DNA of 35,679 nucleotides. Origin: a virus. How positions within the stretch are numbered: the stretch's first letter is position 1; every line of letters begins with the position of its first letter. The position numbers and the translations under genes were made by a program. The notes under the pieces were generated by a model. The model was not told the DNA's origin. It saw nothing but the letters and a program-made list of their open reading frames with translations, and ran no database searches. Positions 11,279 through 21,241 of the stretch are shown here, one piece after another. Location of the stretch: positions 1-35,679 of IMG/VR virus record IMGVR_UViG_3300030099_002697; one strand, given 5' to 3'.

Positions 11279-13075
11279 ATGGCTAACAAAGACTACGACA
11301 AGGTAATGATAGACAAGGGGGATGTAGTAACTCCACAGGGATACGAGCCTAAGCTTGAAGACAAGAAGCTTTTAAAGTATATGGAGCGTATGTTCCAAGA
11401 GGCAAAGCGTGCACGAGCACATAAAGTTCCACGATGGAGACGTAATGAAGAGCTTTATAATGGAGATTTCTTTAAACCCTTTAAGTTACCTAAGTATAAA
11501 ACAAGAATAGTAGCAAACTCTATACACTCTATTGTAGAAACAGTGTACTCTATCCTAACAGACAGAGCACCTAAGGTAGATATTATGCCTAAGCGTGAAG
11601 ACCAAGTAGATTCTGCTAAAAAAGCACAAGAGGCTGTAGAGTCTGAAATGCGTAAAAACAAGGCGTTAAGAGCAGTTAATGGAATGAAGCGAGATGGACT
11701 CATATATGGTGATGGTTTTATGAAATTAAGCTACTCTGAGGGCTCATTAAAGTATTCTACGCCTAGTGTATACACAGTTTTTGTAGACCCACTAGCAACA
11801 AGCATAGAAAACGCTAAATGCGTAACCTTTGCAACACCTACCTACGTTAGAGACCTACATGATATGTATGAAAATGGCAAATTTGTTAAATCTGAAGGAA
11901 AATTAGACGAGTATAAGTCTTTTGTGCAAATGAAATCAGACTCTAGTGGTATCGGACAAGCTACCACAGCATCTGGTGGAACAGCAGGCACATCTTCTGA
12001 AACAGGTGTATCATCATCTGAGGTTAGAACAGATTTTATGCCACTTGGACCCACAACAGAGTACGATGACAAGGAGATGTATGGGGGTCAGGTACTACTA
12101 AAAGAGGCATTTCACTACATTGGAGACACATTGTACCTAACCACATGGGCAGGTAAGGTGCTATTACAGCACGTTGAGTCACCTACAGACTTTATTCCTC
12201 TAGTACATTTTAAGAATTATGCTGATGAGCATCACTTTTGGGGTAAAGGGGAACCAGAGATTGTTGAACCTCTAGCAGTAGGAACAGCTATACTGCTTTC
12301 CCAAAGCCTCGATAACGTAATATATCATGGTAATCCAGCATGGGTAATGAGTAAAACCCTAGCAAAGACACCAGGAAACAGACCTAGTGACAAGCCAGGT
12401 CAAGTATTTTGGACTAATGGACCTCATGAGAACATACAAAGGCTACCAGCAGGTAATATTTCATCATCTAACCTACCTTTGGCTCAGTATATGATGCAGT
12501 TAACAGATACTATTAGTGGCGTACACGACATCACTCAAGGTCGTAACCCTAGTGGGGTAACTGCAGCAAAAGCCATATCAGCACTTCAAGAAGCATCACA
12601 GCAAATCATCCGAGCAAAAGAGCGAGAGGTAGGAACAGATGCGATTATAGATTTATTTAGACATTCACTAAGTATTCTAGTGAACAATTATGAACAAGCC
12701 ATCGTTATAAGGAGAAATAACGAGTCAGGATACGAGTTTGAGACATTTCAACCTTATGAGCTAGATGCAGACATGGACTTCAAGTATGTACCAGGCTCAA
12801 GTATGCCAGAATCAAGAGCACAGCGTATTGACCAAGCATTAGAATATGTACAGCTTGGACTACTTACACCAGAGCAGTTCTGGAGATGGCACGAGAAAGA
12901 TATATCTAGGGATATCCTAGAAGAAATGATAGACCAAAAGAGAATGGCACAAGAAGCCCAACAGGCTGATATGGACATTCTTAATAACTCTACAGATGAA
13001 AATGAGATTATGGAAGCATTATTAAGAAAGCAAGCTCAAATGGGAGCAGTCCCTGGAGAGGAAAAGGAGCAGTAA
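11279..13075 (+). CDS. Portal protein
   Basis: 598 residues; RBS AAGGAG. The start of the conserved part, KVPRWRRNEELYNGDFFKPF followed by NSIHSIVETVYSILTDRAPK, is the stem/wing region of podovirus-type portals. YGDGFMKLSY and FVDPLATSIENAKCV follow the portal family (Y/GDG, DP motifs). The middle has an S/G/T-rich insertion (about 222-245). The C-terminal half has the GVHDITQGRNPSGVTAAKAI segment typical of portals before the crown helices, and ends in a charged helix. As a dodecamer it would form the DNA channel and bind terminase. It lies between the packaging and the capsid genes, as usual. Confidence 0.85.
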   Translation: MANKDYDKVMIDKGDVVTPQGYEPKLEDKKLLKYMERMFQEAKRARAHKVPRWRRNEELYNGDFFKPFKLPKYKTRIVANSIHSIVETVYSILTDRAPKVDIMPKREDQVDSAKKAQEAVESEMRKNKALRAVNGMKRDGLIYGDGFMKLSYSEGSLKYSTPSVYTVFVDPLATSIENAKCVTFATPTYVRDLHDMYENGKFVKSEGKLDEYKSFVQMKSDSSGIGQATTASGGTAGTSSETGVSSSEVRTDFMPLGPTTEYDDKEMYGGQVLLKEAFHYIGDTLYLTTWAGKVLLQHVESPTDFIPLVHFKNYADEHHFWGKGEPEIVEPLAVGTAILLSQSLDNVIYHGNPAWVMSKTLAKTPGNRPSDKPGQVFWTNGPHENIQRLPAGNISSSNLPLAQYMMQLTDTISGVHDITQGRNPSGVTAAKAISALQEASQQIIRAKEREVGTDAIIDLFRHSLSILVNNYEQAIVIRRNNESGYEFETFQPYELDADMDFKYVPGSSMPESRAQRIDQALEYVQLGLLTPEQFWRWHEKDISRDILEEMIDQKRMAQEAQQADMDILNNSTDENEIMEALLRKQAQMGAVPGEEKEQ

Positions 13076-13452
13076 TGGCAAAGCCAAAAAAGAAAAAATC
13101 ACTAGCAGAAAAAATAATATCAAAGTCCTCAAAAGGTCGTAGCACTAGGGGTAGAAGCTCAAAAGCAAGAAAATCCCTTAAAAGCTTTGCATCAAAAAAT
13201 AGAGGAAAATTCCAAAGTCCAGTACACAGTAATGGTTTTAAGCAAGATGTGTTAATTGACTTACATGAAGGTGGAAGAAATTTTACTGGTAATATGTTTG
13301 CAAGATTCTTAACAGGTAACGCAGCAAGAGCAGCTGGGAAAGGCTATTTAAAATTTAACAATGTAGTGTATAAGCTAGGTAAAGGAACTAGTCGTTTTGG
13401 AACTGAATACACAACATTTGCATCAGATGATAAGTCTGGAAGAGTAAAATAA
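13075..13452 (+). CDS. Basic late protein (125 aa), unknown
   Basis: The ATG overlaps the portal stop. The first 50 residues are nearly all K, R, S and G and probably disordered. The second half (about 55-125) looks like a small beta domain (FKQDVLIDLHEGG, FNNVVYKLGKG). I do not recognise it. Placed between portal and scaffold, it could be a head-completion or internal DNA-binding protein. Confidence 0.6.
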   Translation: MAKPKKKKSLAEKIISKSSKGRSTRGRSSKARKSLKSFASKNRGKFQSPVHSNGFKQDVLIDLHEGGRNFTGNMFARFLTGNAARAAGKGYLKFNNVVYKLGKGTSRFGTEYTTFASDDKSGRVK

Positions 13453-13502
13453 AAATTTGAAGACCAACACCAAACAAGCGAGAGCTGAAAGGAGCGTCTG
13501 AG

Positions 13503-14423
13503 ATGCCAAGTCCATATAATGATGTGGAGTTAACAGATACCGAAAAGGGTGCTATCTATGAAAACCCTGGAATGAAAGAGGACCAAAATCCTCAAGAAAA
13601 AGGAGTAGGACAAGATAGTGGATTCGGTGATGAACCCCATAGCGATGAATCTCCTGTAAAGGAAGCCACACCTGCAAAGGTTGAGGAAGACGAGGGAGCA
13701 AGTGAAGAGCTAGGGAGCGATGAGTTCAATCTAGAAGACTATGAAGTCGAGATAGATGGTGAAACTTTTGATGGAGCTGAAATTCTTAAGTGGAGAGAAG
13801 ACTCTGCTAATAAAGAGAATTGGCAAGCGTCCAACACTCAAAAGTCTCAAGAAATCGCAAAATGGTCCAAACTAACCAATAAACTAAGTTCAGATGATGA
13901 GTTCAGAGACTATGTAAAAGATTATTTTTACGAGGATGAAAAGGGCTTAAAAGAACTTGGTTTAAATGGAGAGCTAAAGCCACTTGAACTAGAAGAAGTT
14001 GTGCAAGCCGAGCAAGAAGAAAAAGCAGAAGCTGAAAACTCAAAAATAGATGAGGTTGAAGCTAGGCTAAACGACATGGAGCTAGAGAGAATGGTTGATA
14101 ACTTAGAGTCAGAGCTTAATAGCATAGTTGATAACAATACACATATGTTCCAAGAAGAGGATGCAGAGGATGACTTTCTAAGCTTTATAGAACAGTCTCA
14201 AATGACAAATCTTGAGGATGCATTTAAATTGTGGAGTTATGACAAAATGCAAATACAGATGGACCATCAAAAGAAAATAGATGGAAACAAACAACGCAAT
14301 CAAGGGAAAGTAATACACAATTCAGAGACTGTGGTTAAGGATGTATCAACACCTAAAAGCTACAAGAGTATGAAGGAAATAAATATGGCTGACCCTGATA
14401 TTGCAAAATACTTTAACAAGTAA
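13503..14423 (+). CDS. Scaffolding protein (putative)
   Basis: 306 residues, very acidic, with an N-terminal disordered E/D-rich part (1-80), a short globular segment with YEVEIDGETFDGAEIL, a long coiled coil (about 160-220) and a basic C-terminal segment. Phage scaffolding proteins share this build: helical, elongated, charged, with a capsid-binding basic end. The gene sits directly before the major capsid gene, which is the standard position. RBS AAAGGAG 14 bases from the ATG is rather far; a nearer site is not seen. No sequence family is recognised, so the call rests on composition and context. Confidence 0.7.
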   Translation: MPSPYNDVELTDTEKGAIYENPGMKEDQNPQEKGVGQDSGFGDEPHSDESPVKEATPAKVEEDEGASEELGSDEFNLEDYEVEIDGETFDGAEILKWREDSANKENWQASNTQKSQEIAKWSKLTNKLSSDDEFRDYVKDYFYEDEKGLKELGLNGELKPLELEEVVQAEQEEKAEAENSKIDEVEARLNDMELERMVDNLESELNSIVDNNTHMFQEEDAEDDFLSFIEQSQMTNLEDAFKLWSYDKMQIQMDHQKKIDGNKQRNQGKVIHNSETVVKDVSTPKSYKSMKEINMADPDIAKYFNK

Positions 14424-14435
14424 AGGAGCTAGAAA

Positions 14436-15566
14436 ATGTCAGCAAGTTCAATGACGATTAACTGGGATGCTTTATCCTCGTTAACAAGAGACAAGTTCTT
14501 GCCTGTTTTAGTTGATAATATATTTAACTCTAACCCTATCGCAGTAAAAATGCTTAAAAATGCTGAAGTGCTCGATGGTGGTAGAAAGATTATTACTCCA
14601 CTAGAATATGCTAAGAACACAGCACAAGGCTTCTACTCTGGTTATGACGTATTAGATACAACACCATCTGACCCTATCACTGCAGCAGTATGGGATTGGA
14701 AACAGGCGTATGCTAATATATCAATTTCTGGAGAAGAAGAACTTAAAAACTCAGGTGATAGTATGATTCTATCACTACTTAAATCAAAAATGGGAAATGC
14801 AGAGCGTTCACTTAAAGATTTGTATGGTACAAAGCTTTTCGGTTCAGGTACAGCATCTCCTGGAAGTAATGAAATCACAGCACTTTGTGGTCAAGGTGAT
14901 GTATTTGGTTCAACTGGTGACTACCGAACAGAGACAGCTACTGTAGATGCCTCTGCAAGTGATGGTACATCAAATCACGCCCCTGGCAACATTGATAACT
15001 GTATTATTGGTTACAATAGAAGCTTAGGTGGTGTTAACTCTGATTCAAACTCATGGTGGGAATCTAAGTTTGCATCATTTACAATGGGTGATTCAGCTAA
15101 TGATACAACAGCAGCTACTTTTGATGAATTAACAAATACATCAAATGGTGTTAGTAAGATTGCATCTAGAATGACTAGAATGTATGGTGCTTTAACTATC
15201 GGTGCTGACCAGCCAGACCTTATTGTTTGCTCACAGGTTTTATACGATGCGTATGAGACTGGATTACAAGCTAATAAGAGATTTGTTGGAACAGACGCTA
15301 TGTTAGCAGATGCAGGTTTCTCAACTCTTAAGTTTAAAGGTGCAGATGTTGTTGCAGATTCACATTGCCCAGATGGCGTAATGTTATTCTTAAACACAAA
15401 GTATCTTGACTTTAAAGTTCACAGCAAGAGAAACTTCTCATTTCAGGACTTTCAAAAACCAATTAACCAAGACGCTAGGACAGCCAAAATCTTCTGGATG
15501 GGTCAGTTAGTATGTACTAACCCAAGAATGCAGGGAATGATTGTTGGTGGACCTAGCAGCTACTAG
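14436..15566 (+). CDS. Major capsid protein (HK97-fold, putative)
   Basis: 376 residues, RBS AAAGGAGC. The N-terminal helix and the region NSNPIAVKMLKNAEVLDGGR followed by KIITPLEYAKN resemble the N-arm and E-loop strands of HK97-type capsid proteins. A following GYDVLDTTPSDPITAAVWDW strand and NISISGEEE form the typical E-loop/P-domain entry. The C-terminal half has MYGALTIGADQPDLIVCSQ, a P-domain beta sheet, and TNPRMQGMI at the end. Order portal, scaffold, capsid, decoration supports it. Codon use is richer in T-ending codons than in neighbours, as expected for the most expressed gene. Confidence 0.85.
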   Translation: MSASSMTINWDALSSLTRDKFLPVLVDNIFNSNPIAVKMLKNAEVLDGGRKIITPLEYAKNTAQGFYSGYDVLDTTPSDPITAAVWDWKQAYANISISGEEELKNSGDSMILSLLKSKMGNAERSLKDLYGTKLFGSGTASPGSNEITALCGQGDVFGSTGDYRTETATVDASASDGTSNHAPGNIDNCIIGYNRSLGGVNSDSNSWWESKFASFTMGDSANDTTAATFDELTNTSNGVSKIASRMTRMYGALTIGADQPDLIVCSQVLYDAYETGLQANKRFVGTDAMLADAGFSTLKFKGADVVADSHCPDGVMLFLNTKYLDFKVHSKRNFSFQDFQKPINQDARTAKIFWMGQLVCTNPRMQGMIVGGPSSY

Positions 15567-15581
15567 AAAGGGGGTTGAATA

Positions 15582-16079
15582 ATGGCTTATACTTTTCCAA
15601 CAGTAGAACTATCAGCAGCTCCTAGCGTAGCAGACACTTCTAAGAAGTATGAATTGGGTGCGATAGCTAAAACTGAAGATGGCAATGTGTACAGATATGT
15701 ACAGTGCGATGTTTCAGATGCAGTAGATTGGGCAGTAGGACATCCTGTAGGTATTGTTTCAGGTGGCACATCATATGAAGCTAGTGCAGATTTTTCTGAC
15801 ATTACAGGAGGAAATTGTGCAGGTATCGCAACAGCAGCTGTAGATGTTTCAGCTTTTACAGATGGAACAGATACTGTATATCAGTGGATACAGGTTGCAG
15901 GTAGTGCAGCAGTAACATTACATAGTGGTACTGATGTAACTCATGGACTACACGTTGTGTGGCACGGTGATGGCACAGTTGACCTATTAGCAGCTGGTGA
16001 AGAGCATCTTAGTATGGGATATTGCATTGGAGGTAGTGGTACTACTTCTCTTACAATACAATTACAAGGAATGCTATAG
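15582..16079 (+). CDS. Putative capsid decoration protein (165 aa)
   Basis: RBS AAAGGGGG. The protein is rich in A, G, T, V and D, almost entirely beta in appearance, with no membrane segment. The pattern of strands (ELGAIAKTEDGNVYRYVQC, HPVGIVSGG, AGIATAAVDVS, VYQWIQVAG, GYCIGGSG) resembles small decoration or cement proteins found directly behind capsid genes. A strong hairpin follows its stop. It may trimerise on the capsid surface; this is inferred from context and composition. Confidence 0.6.
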   Translation: MAYTFPTVELSAAPSVADTSKKYELGAIAKTEDGNVYRYVQCDVSDAVDWAVGHPVGIVSGGTSYEASADFSDITGGNCAGIATAAVDVSAFTDGTDTVYQWIQVAGSAAVTLHSGTDVTHGLHVVWHGDGTVDLLAAGEEHLSMGYCIGGSGTTSLTIQLQGML

Positions 16080-16090
16080 AATAACAAGCT

Positions 16091-16112
16091 GGGGGCAGGG
16101 CAACTTGCCCCC
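16091..16112 (+). terminator. Hairpin after the capsid/decoration genes
   Basis: GGGGGCA (16091-16097) pairs perfectly with TGCCCCC (16106-16112) around 8 bases; the inner GGGCA can pair instead with TGCCC. The following bases ATATTTGG have no long T run. It probably protects the 3' end of capsid mRNA or gives partial termination, so that capsid is made in larger amount than the genes behind. Confidence 0.6.
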
Positions 16113-16126
16113 ATATTTGGAGATAA

Positions 16127-16453
16127 ATGATATTAAGAAAAAAAACAGCAGCATGGAAAAGGAAAGAAGGAAAGAACCCTAAAGGTGGATTAAATGAAAC
16201 AGGTAGAAGGTCTTATGAAAAAGAGAACCCTGGCTCTAATTTAAAAGCACCAGTAAAGTCAGGAGATAATCCTAGAAGGGGTAGCTTTTTAGTAAGAATG
16301 GGGAATATGAAGGGTCCAGAAAGAGACTCTAAAGGCAGAGCAACAAGATTATTAAAAGCCCTACAAGCGTGGGGAGCATCATCTAAAGCAGCAGCAAGAA
16401 GAATAGGTACAAATATTTTAATAAGATTAAAGAAGAAAAAGGCTAAGAAATGA
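16127..16453 (+). CDS. Small basic protein of the GGLNxxGR family (DUF6321-like)
   Basis: 108 residues. The core KGGLNETGRRSY, NLKAPVKSGDNPRRGSFLVR and RMGNMKGP matches a family of small basic proteins seen in many aquatic phages and in some large viruses (annotated DUF6321, to my knowledge without known function). K and R dominate, and the C-terminal helix (AWGASSKAAARRIGTNI) is basic too. ATG overlaps nothing, GGAGA lies 5 bases upstream. The stop overlaps the adaptor start. The context suggests a virion or assembly role. Confidence 0.65.
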   Translation: MILRKKTAAWKRKEGKNPKGGLNETGRRSYEKENPGSNLKAPVKSGDNPRRGSFLVRMGNMKGPERDSKGRATRLLKALQAWGASSKAAARRIGTNILIRLKKKKAKK

Positions 16454-17295
16454 CAGGCAATGAAATGATAACAAGCTTAGGTTACAGACTAGAGGATACT
16501 GGTCATGTTAATTTTGCTTTAGCACAAAAATTAGTAGCACTAAATGATGCACAGCGTCAAGCAGTATCAATGCTAACAAATGACGCACTTGTACATTTAC
16601 AGACCTCAAGAAGTATGGGAGGTGCAACATCGGATACAAGTTTAGGGAATTTAACTTTTTTTAGCTTGCCAATAGGGGGAATATTTACAGGAGTAACTTG
16701 TGCTGCATCAAGTGGGTTATTTACAATATCTTCACATGGACTAGTTACTGGAGAAACAGTGACACTTAAAGATTTTGAAGTTGCTGGTGGAGACACTTTA
16801 TTTGATTCAATTAATAATTTAACTTCACAAGTAACTGTAGTAAGTGCTAATCTTTTTCTAGTTGATGGTATAACAGCAGCAGATATTACATCAAATTTAG
16901 ATTCAGGAACAGTAGAAAGAAAAGAAAAATCAATGACTAGAGTAGTAAGCGTATATGACGATACTAACGACAGATTTGTAGAACTAACAACAATAGCAGC
17001 TATTGGAGACAACACAGCGTATAACTACGGAACTAAAGGAGCATTATTTAACAACAGACTTTACGTTTCATCTTCAACAGCTACAACAGACTGTACTTTA
17101 GTATATATAACATCTCCATCGGACATAGTAGCCTCAGATGTAGAGATAACATATTTAAGTGACTCCATACAACAGTTAATAGTAGAGCTAGCAGAAGCAC
17201 TACTTTGGAGACAAGACAATAGACAAAATAGAGCAACTGCAGCAGCTAATAACGCAGCAGCAATGATACAAACAATAAACGCTTCAGGAGTATAA
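16450..17295 (+). CDS. Head-tail adaptor-like protein with an inserted FCCH-like beta domain
   Basis: 281 residues. The helical ends (ALAQKLVALNDAQRQAVSML at about 24-43, and IQQLIVELAEALLWRQDNRQ at about 239-258) are the two helices of a short-tail connector or adaptor ring protein. Between them, about 72-158, lies a beta domain (FTGVTC, FTISSHGLVTGETVTLKDFE, FLVDGI, SGTV) like the E1_FCCH domains found in phage tail proteins. A related domain is in the next gene at almost the same residue position. The start overlaps the upstream stop. It would sit beneath the portal. Confidence 0.6.
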   Translation: MTGNEMITSLGYRLEDTGHVNFALAQKLVALNDAQRQAVSMLTNDALVHLQTSRSMGGATSDTSLGNLTFFSLPIGGIFTGVTCAASSGLFTISSHGLVTGETVTLKDFEVAGGDTLFDSINNLTSQVTVVSANLFLVDGITAADITSNLDSGTVERKEKSMTRVVSVYDDTNDRFVELTTIAAIGDNTAYNYGTKGALFNNRLYVSSSTATTDCTLVYITSPSDIVASDVEITYLSDSIQQLIVELAEALLWRQDNRQNRATAAANNAAAMIQTINASGV

Positions 17296-20200
17296 TGCCG
17301 ACTAAGATTGTAAATATAAATGGAAGTTTAAATACAGAATCTAGTGAATTTGATGTAGGATTTGATGGGTTTACAGAGCTTATTAATTTACGTCAAGAAA
17401 ATGGTAAATTAATTAGAAGAAAAGGAACAGGAGCATTAACTTCATTTTCAAGCAAAGAAATTGATACACTAGGTGCAATAACCCATAGAAAATTATCAGG
17501 AGCTGTATTAGCCCCAGTTTCTGTAAACAATTTAACCTTTGGAGGAGTTTTAACAGGAGTAACTTGTGAAGCTGACGATGGAGTATTTACAAAAAGTTCA
17601 CACAACCTATCAGTAGGAGATACTGTACATTTATCAGGATTTGAAGTCTCAGGACTTGGTGAATTTCAAGGAATATATGGAGAGCATAAAGTATCTACGG
17701 TCCCAGATGCAAATACGTTTACCATAGTAGGAATATCAGCATCAGACATTGGAGCAGACCTTATTTCAGGCATAGTTAAAACACATATAAGAATGAGTCT
17801 TGGGAATGGAACTTTAGGGCTTACAGTTCCAGGTCAAACTGCTGACTTTAGAAATGTTTTTAAAGCAGGGGACACAATAACTATAGGCACAAGTGCAACT
17901 GATGGTAGTGTAGCTTGTGCAAATAAAGATAAAGCGTTAACCATAAAAAGAGTAGATTCGTCAACTGTTATAACATTTATAGCAACAGCATTTCAAAATG
18001 AGACTCTTGACACAGGGACAACAGTTACATTTACGTTCATTATTGATAGATTTGACGATGAGTCAACTCCAAATAATTTACAAATAACAAGTACAGATTC
18101 ATATGATGGAAAAGCATTATGTATTACCTATAATGATTCTAGTGTATCACCAAATGAAAAAAGAATAGCATTAGTAAATGCAAATGATTATGGAGATTTA
18201 GATATATTAGCAGAAAACGATGATGATTCTTCGTACAATGCTTTATCAGGAGCTTTTATTAGGCAAAAAACATATACAGACGGAATTAGATTTGCTTGTG
18301 GGTTAGAACATTCACCATTATTTTTTCAGTATATTAACAGACATCATTTTAATGGCTTACTAAAGCCTGTTTATAATTCTAACGCACACACATTATACCC
18401 TACATGGTATTTAGATACAGCAGTTCCTTTGCTTAAAGATGGTACTTACACATTAGAGACATTTAAAATTGATGATGTAGGTGGCATAGCTGATAGTATA
18501 AGATATATTAATGGAACATTAAATTTAGAAGACAATGATTATACTTATAAGTTTGTACCAGTTTACGATGGAGTCCAAGAAGAGCTATTAGAAAATGCTT
18601 TAACAACAACCTCGACTAATGTACTAAATAGAATCCCTGACAAAAATAATAAAAATAGTGTTACAAGCAATAAAAAAGGATGTATGCTTTCAACTATTAA
18701 AATAGATTTGAGCAAATTAAATCCAAGAACAAGTGCAATAAATGTATACAGAAGCACAAACAATGGAACGTACTACAAAATAAAATCTATATACATGGGA
18801 GATAACGATACTAATCAGCATCAAATAACAAATGGATATATGGAATCTGATAGAGTATGGTTCTCAGGTGGTAATACGCTATCAGGAGGAAGCGAAGGTA
18901 CTCACACATCATTAGATTCATCAGTATTAATGATGGATGGTATAGCTTACAATACAACTAATGGAACAGGGGCAAATAACTTTCAATCTACAGGGTTTAA
19001 ATCTGTGGATTTAGCAACAGGATTTACGGCAAATTTAGGCAATGGTTTATCAAGGTCTGAATACGGTGCAATGAAAACTTGCAAATTTAATCATATATCT
19101 GAAGAAACAGAATCTATATTAGGAGGAGATGATAGCTGTACAGGAGGCTCTCCTAATGGAGGGTGGTATTTTGCAAGCACAGATGAAAAAATACATGATA
19201 GTTTAGGAAGTCCAATACCATTTGATATAACTAACTATGATGGCAATATGGTTAATGATGATGCAATTTATACTACAGGTAATCCTTTTGGTCATCCTAT
19301 AGCTGATGCTGCTTCAACAGGACTAGATTTAATAATATATAATCAAGGGGACTCTAGAAATTTAGCAGGTATATCACACCAATTAAATACTGGTAGTACG
19401 GATTTAACAGGAAATTTCATAATAAGTGGATGGGTAAGAGCAGTAGGCTTAGATGCACCAGATGCTCACTTTTATAGTTATTTAAACACAGTAGGCTACA
19501 CCACAGCAGACCCTAATTCATCAGGTTTAAAAATAGTAGCTAGAGGAAAAGGTGAAAAAAATGGAAACATTCCTTGGACATATTTTCAATATAAAGTCAC
19601 ATTATCAAGTGATGATTTATTTTTAGCAACATTTATAAACATTCCAGATTCTATGCCTGATGACACAGCCTCTACAAGCTCACCTCAATCAAGATGTGTT
19701 CAATATTGGGGATTATCTTTAAGAGAGGAAGTATCAGGATTTGAACTATCTAAAGGATTAAGAGGTTTTATGGGTGAAAATGTTATAGCGTCTTCAGAAA
19801 TAAAAGATTTGCAATTTCCACCTGGGACTTTAAAAGGCAACAGAATACAAGACGATTCTACTAATCGAGGTTCTTTTATGCCAGTTGACGTAGATGATGA
19901 CAGAAGTTACATTTCAGACAACTATGGACCTTTTATAAAATGTGTAGATGGTGTCCCAGGAAATTCGGTAAGTGACAATAATAAAGATAGTTTTATTTTT
20001 GGTAGCTCAAACTATCAATTTTATTGGGATAACGACAATACTTCATCATATGTTAAAATGGACTTTTTTGACCCTGGACTCCCAGACGGAGCTAGACATT
20101 CAAATGAAACATCTACATCAACAGACGTTAAATTTAAATACGCTACAATGCTTAATGGTAGACAGTTTGTAGCTAATGTAAAAATTACTGCAGATGACAA

Positions 20201-21131
20201 TTCAGAAGAATATCCTAACTTTGTTATGTTTTCAAACCCAGGTTCTCCAGATGTAATACCTACAAGCAACTTTATAAAACTAGATGACTTACAGGGAGGT
20301 GAAATAGTAGGAATAGAAACTTTAATGAGCGATATTGTCGTGTTTATGACAAGAGGAATATTTAGAATTAATGTACCTAGTGGCGACCCAACCAACTGGA
20401 GCTTAGTAGAATCTCATCCTAATATTGGGTGTTTACACGACAGAACAATAGCGAAAGGACCTAATGGAATTTATTTTGGTTCAAAAAATGCAATTTACTT
20501 TTTAGATTCAGGATTTACAGTTCAGTCAATAACAGAGCCTATTAAATCAGCGTGGCAAACACAAACAGCAACCTTTAACGAAGAAAAATTAAATTTACAA
20601 TACGACCCTAAATATAATCGCTTGTATGTTAGTTGGTTTCCACAGCCTTCAACTATTATGTATGTATTTGATATAACAAGACAAGTATGGTATCAATATT
20701 TATATAGAGGTAATACCACTGGAATAAAACATATGTCTTTAAATCACAACAATGAACTAATATTTATTGACAGGGGAACAAATTCAAAATTACAGTTAGC
20801 TGAAGGTAGCAATTATAACGATTGCAATAGTGCAAGTAATCCTGTTGAAGTTACAATGAAAACAGGAAAGCAAATACTTTCAACATTAAATAACAAAACT
20901 AGAGTTAGAAGAGTGAACACTATTACAGAAAGAAGTGGTGGCTCAAGAACATTAGATTTAGATGTAATTACAGACCAAGGAACGCAATCTAAAAATTCAT
21001 ATTTAAATGGGACTCAATCAACTAGAGTTCAAAGCACAGGCAAACACGTTCAAATTGAAATTAACAACGATGGGGATTCTCAAGACAATAACAGTTATGA
21101 AATTAAATATGTGGATATAGAATATGAGTAG
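17295..21131 (+). CDS. Tail nozzle/tubular protein B-like, with inserted domains (1278 aa)
   Basis: The N-terminus (NINGSLNTESSEFDVGFDGF, TELINLRQENGKLIRRKGTG) and the C-terminus (VFMTRGIFRINV, GPNGIYFGSKNAIYFLD, YDPKYNRLYVSWF, YVFDITRQVWYQYLYRG) have the layout of T7 gp12 / P22 gp10 nozzle proteins. Those form a propeller-like ring at the end of the short tail. An FCCH-like domain occupies about 78-162. A middle region (about 530-840) looks like a jelly-roll lectin or concanavalin insertion and could bind host glycans. It is longer than T7 gp12 (about 794), because of the inserts. ATG overlaps the adaptor stop. No separate tail spike gene is seen, so this protein may carry receptor binding. 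Confidence 0.65.
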   Translation: MPTKIVNINGSLNTESSEFDVGFDGFTELINLRQENGKLIRRKGTGALTSFSSKEIDTLGAITHRKLSGAVLAPVSVNNLTFGGVLTGVTCEADDGVFTKSSHNLSVGDTVHLSGFEVSGLGEFQGIYGEHKVSTVPDANTFTIVGISASDIGADLISGIVKTHIRMSLGNGTLGLTVPGQTADFRNVFKAGDTITIGTSATDGSVACANKDKALTIKRVDSSTVITFIATAFQNETLDTGTTVTFTFIIDRFDDESTPNNLQITSTDSYDGKALCITYNDSSVSPNEKRIALVNANDYGDLDILAENDDDSSYNALSGAFIRQKTYTDGIRFACGLEHSPLFFQYINRHHFNGLLKPVYNSNAHTLYPTWYLDTAVPLLKDGTYTLETFKIDDVGGIADSIRYINGTLNLEDNDYTYKFVPVYDGVQEELLENALTTTSTNVLNRIPDKNNKNSVTSNKKGCMLSTIKIDLSKLNPRTSAINVYRSTNNGTYYKIKSIYMGDNDTNQHQITNGYMESDRVWFSGGNTLSGGSEGTHTSLDSSVLMMDGIAYNTTNGTGANNFQSTGFKSVDLATGFTANLGNGLSRSEYGAMKTCKFNHISEETESILGGDDSCTGGSPNGGWYFASTDEKIHDSLGSPIPFDITNYDGNMVNDDAIYTTGNPFGHPIADAASTGLDLIIYNQGDSRNLAGISHQLNTGSTDLTGNFIISGWVRAVGLDAPDAHFYSYLNTVGYTTADPNSSGLKIVARGKGEKNGNIPWTYFQYKVTLSSDDLFLATFINIPDSMPDDTASTSSPQSRCVQYWGLSLREEVSGFELSKGLRGFMGENVIASSEIKDLQFPPGTLKGNRIQDDSTNRGSFMPVDVDDDRSYISDNYGPFIKCVDGVPGNSVSDNNKDSFIFGSSNYQFYWDNDNTSSYVKMDFFDPGLPDGARHSNETSTSTDVKFKYATMLNGRQFVANVKITADDNSEEYPNFVMFSNPGSPDVIPTSNFIKLDDLQGGEIVGIETLMSDIVVFMTRGIFRINVPSGDPTNWSLVESHPNIGCLHDRTIAKGPNGIYFGSKNAIYFLDSGFTVQSITEPIKSAWQTQTATFNEEKLNLQYDPKYNRLYVSWFPQPSTIMYVFDITRQVWYQYLYRGNTTGIKHMSLNHNNELIFIDRGTNSKLQLAEGSNYNDCNSASNPVEVTMKTGKQILSTLNNKTRVRRVNTITERSGGSRTLDLDVITDQGTQSKNSYLNGTQSTRVQSTGKHVQIEINNDGDSQDNNSYEIKYVDIEYE

Positions 21132-21240
21132 TATAGGATATAAGTCAACAGACCAAGAAATAAATAAATTAATAGCACGACTACAACAGATAATATCTGA
21201 GTTAGAGGCAAGAATAAAAAAATTAGAACAAGGAAGTTAA
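21124..21240 (+). CDS. Small coiled-coil protein (38 aa)
   Basis: ATG lies within the last codons of the nozzle gene. The protein starts MSSIGYKSTDQEINKLIARL and ends QQIISELEARIKKLEQGS. The second part has clear heptads (I, L, I, L, I, L), so it would form a short parallel coiled coil. The gene fills the space exactly up to the RBS of the next. Similar tiny coiled-coil genes next to tail proteins are unassigned. Confidence 0.6.
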   Translation: MSSIGYKSTDQEINKLIARLQQIISELEARIKKLEQGS

Positions 21241-21241
21241 T

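Noticed and set aside
16557-17015. A 152-codon minus-strand frame inside the adaptor gene
   Set aside because: Antisense shadow of a coding region with normal motifs; no RBS or promoter.
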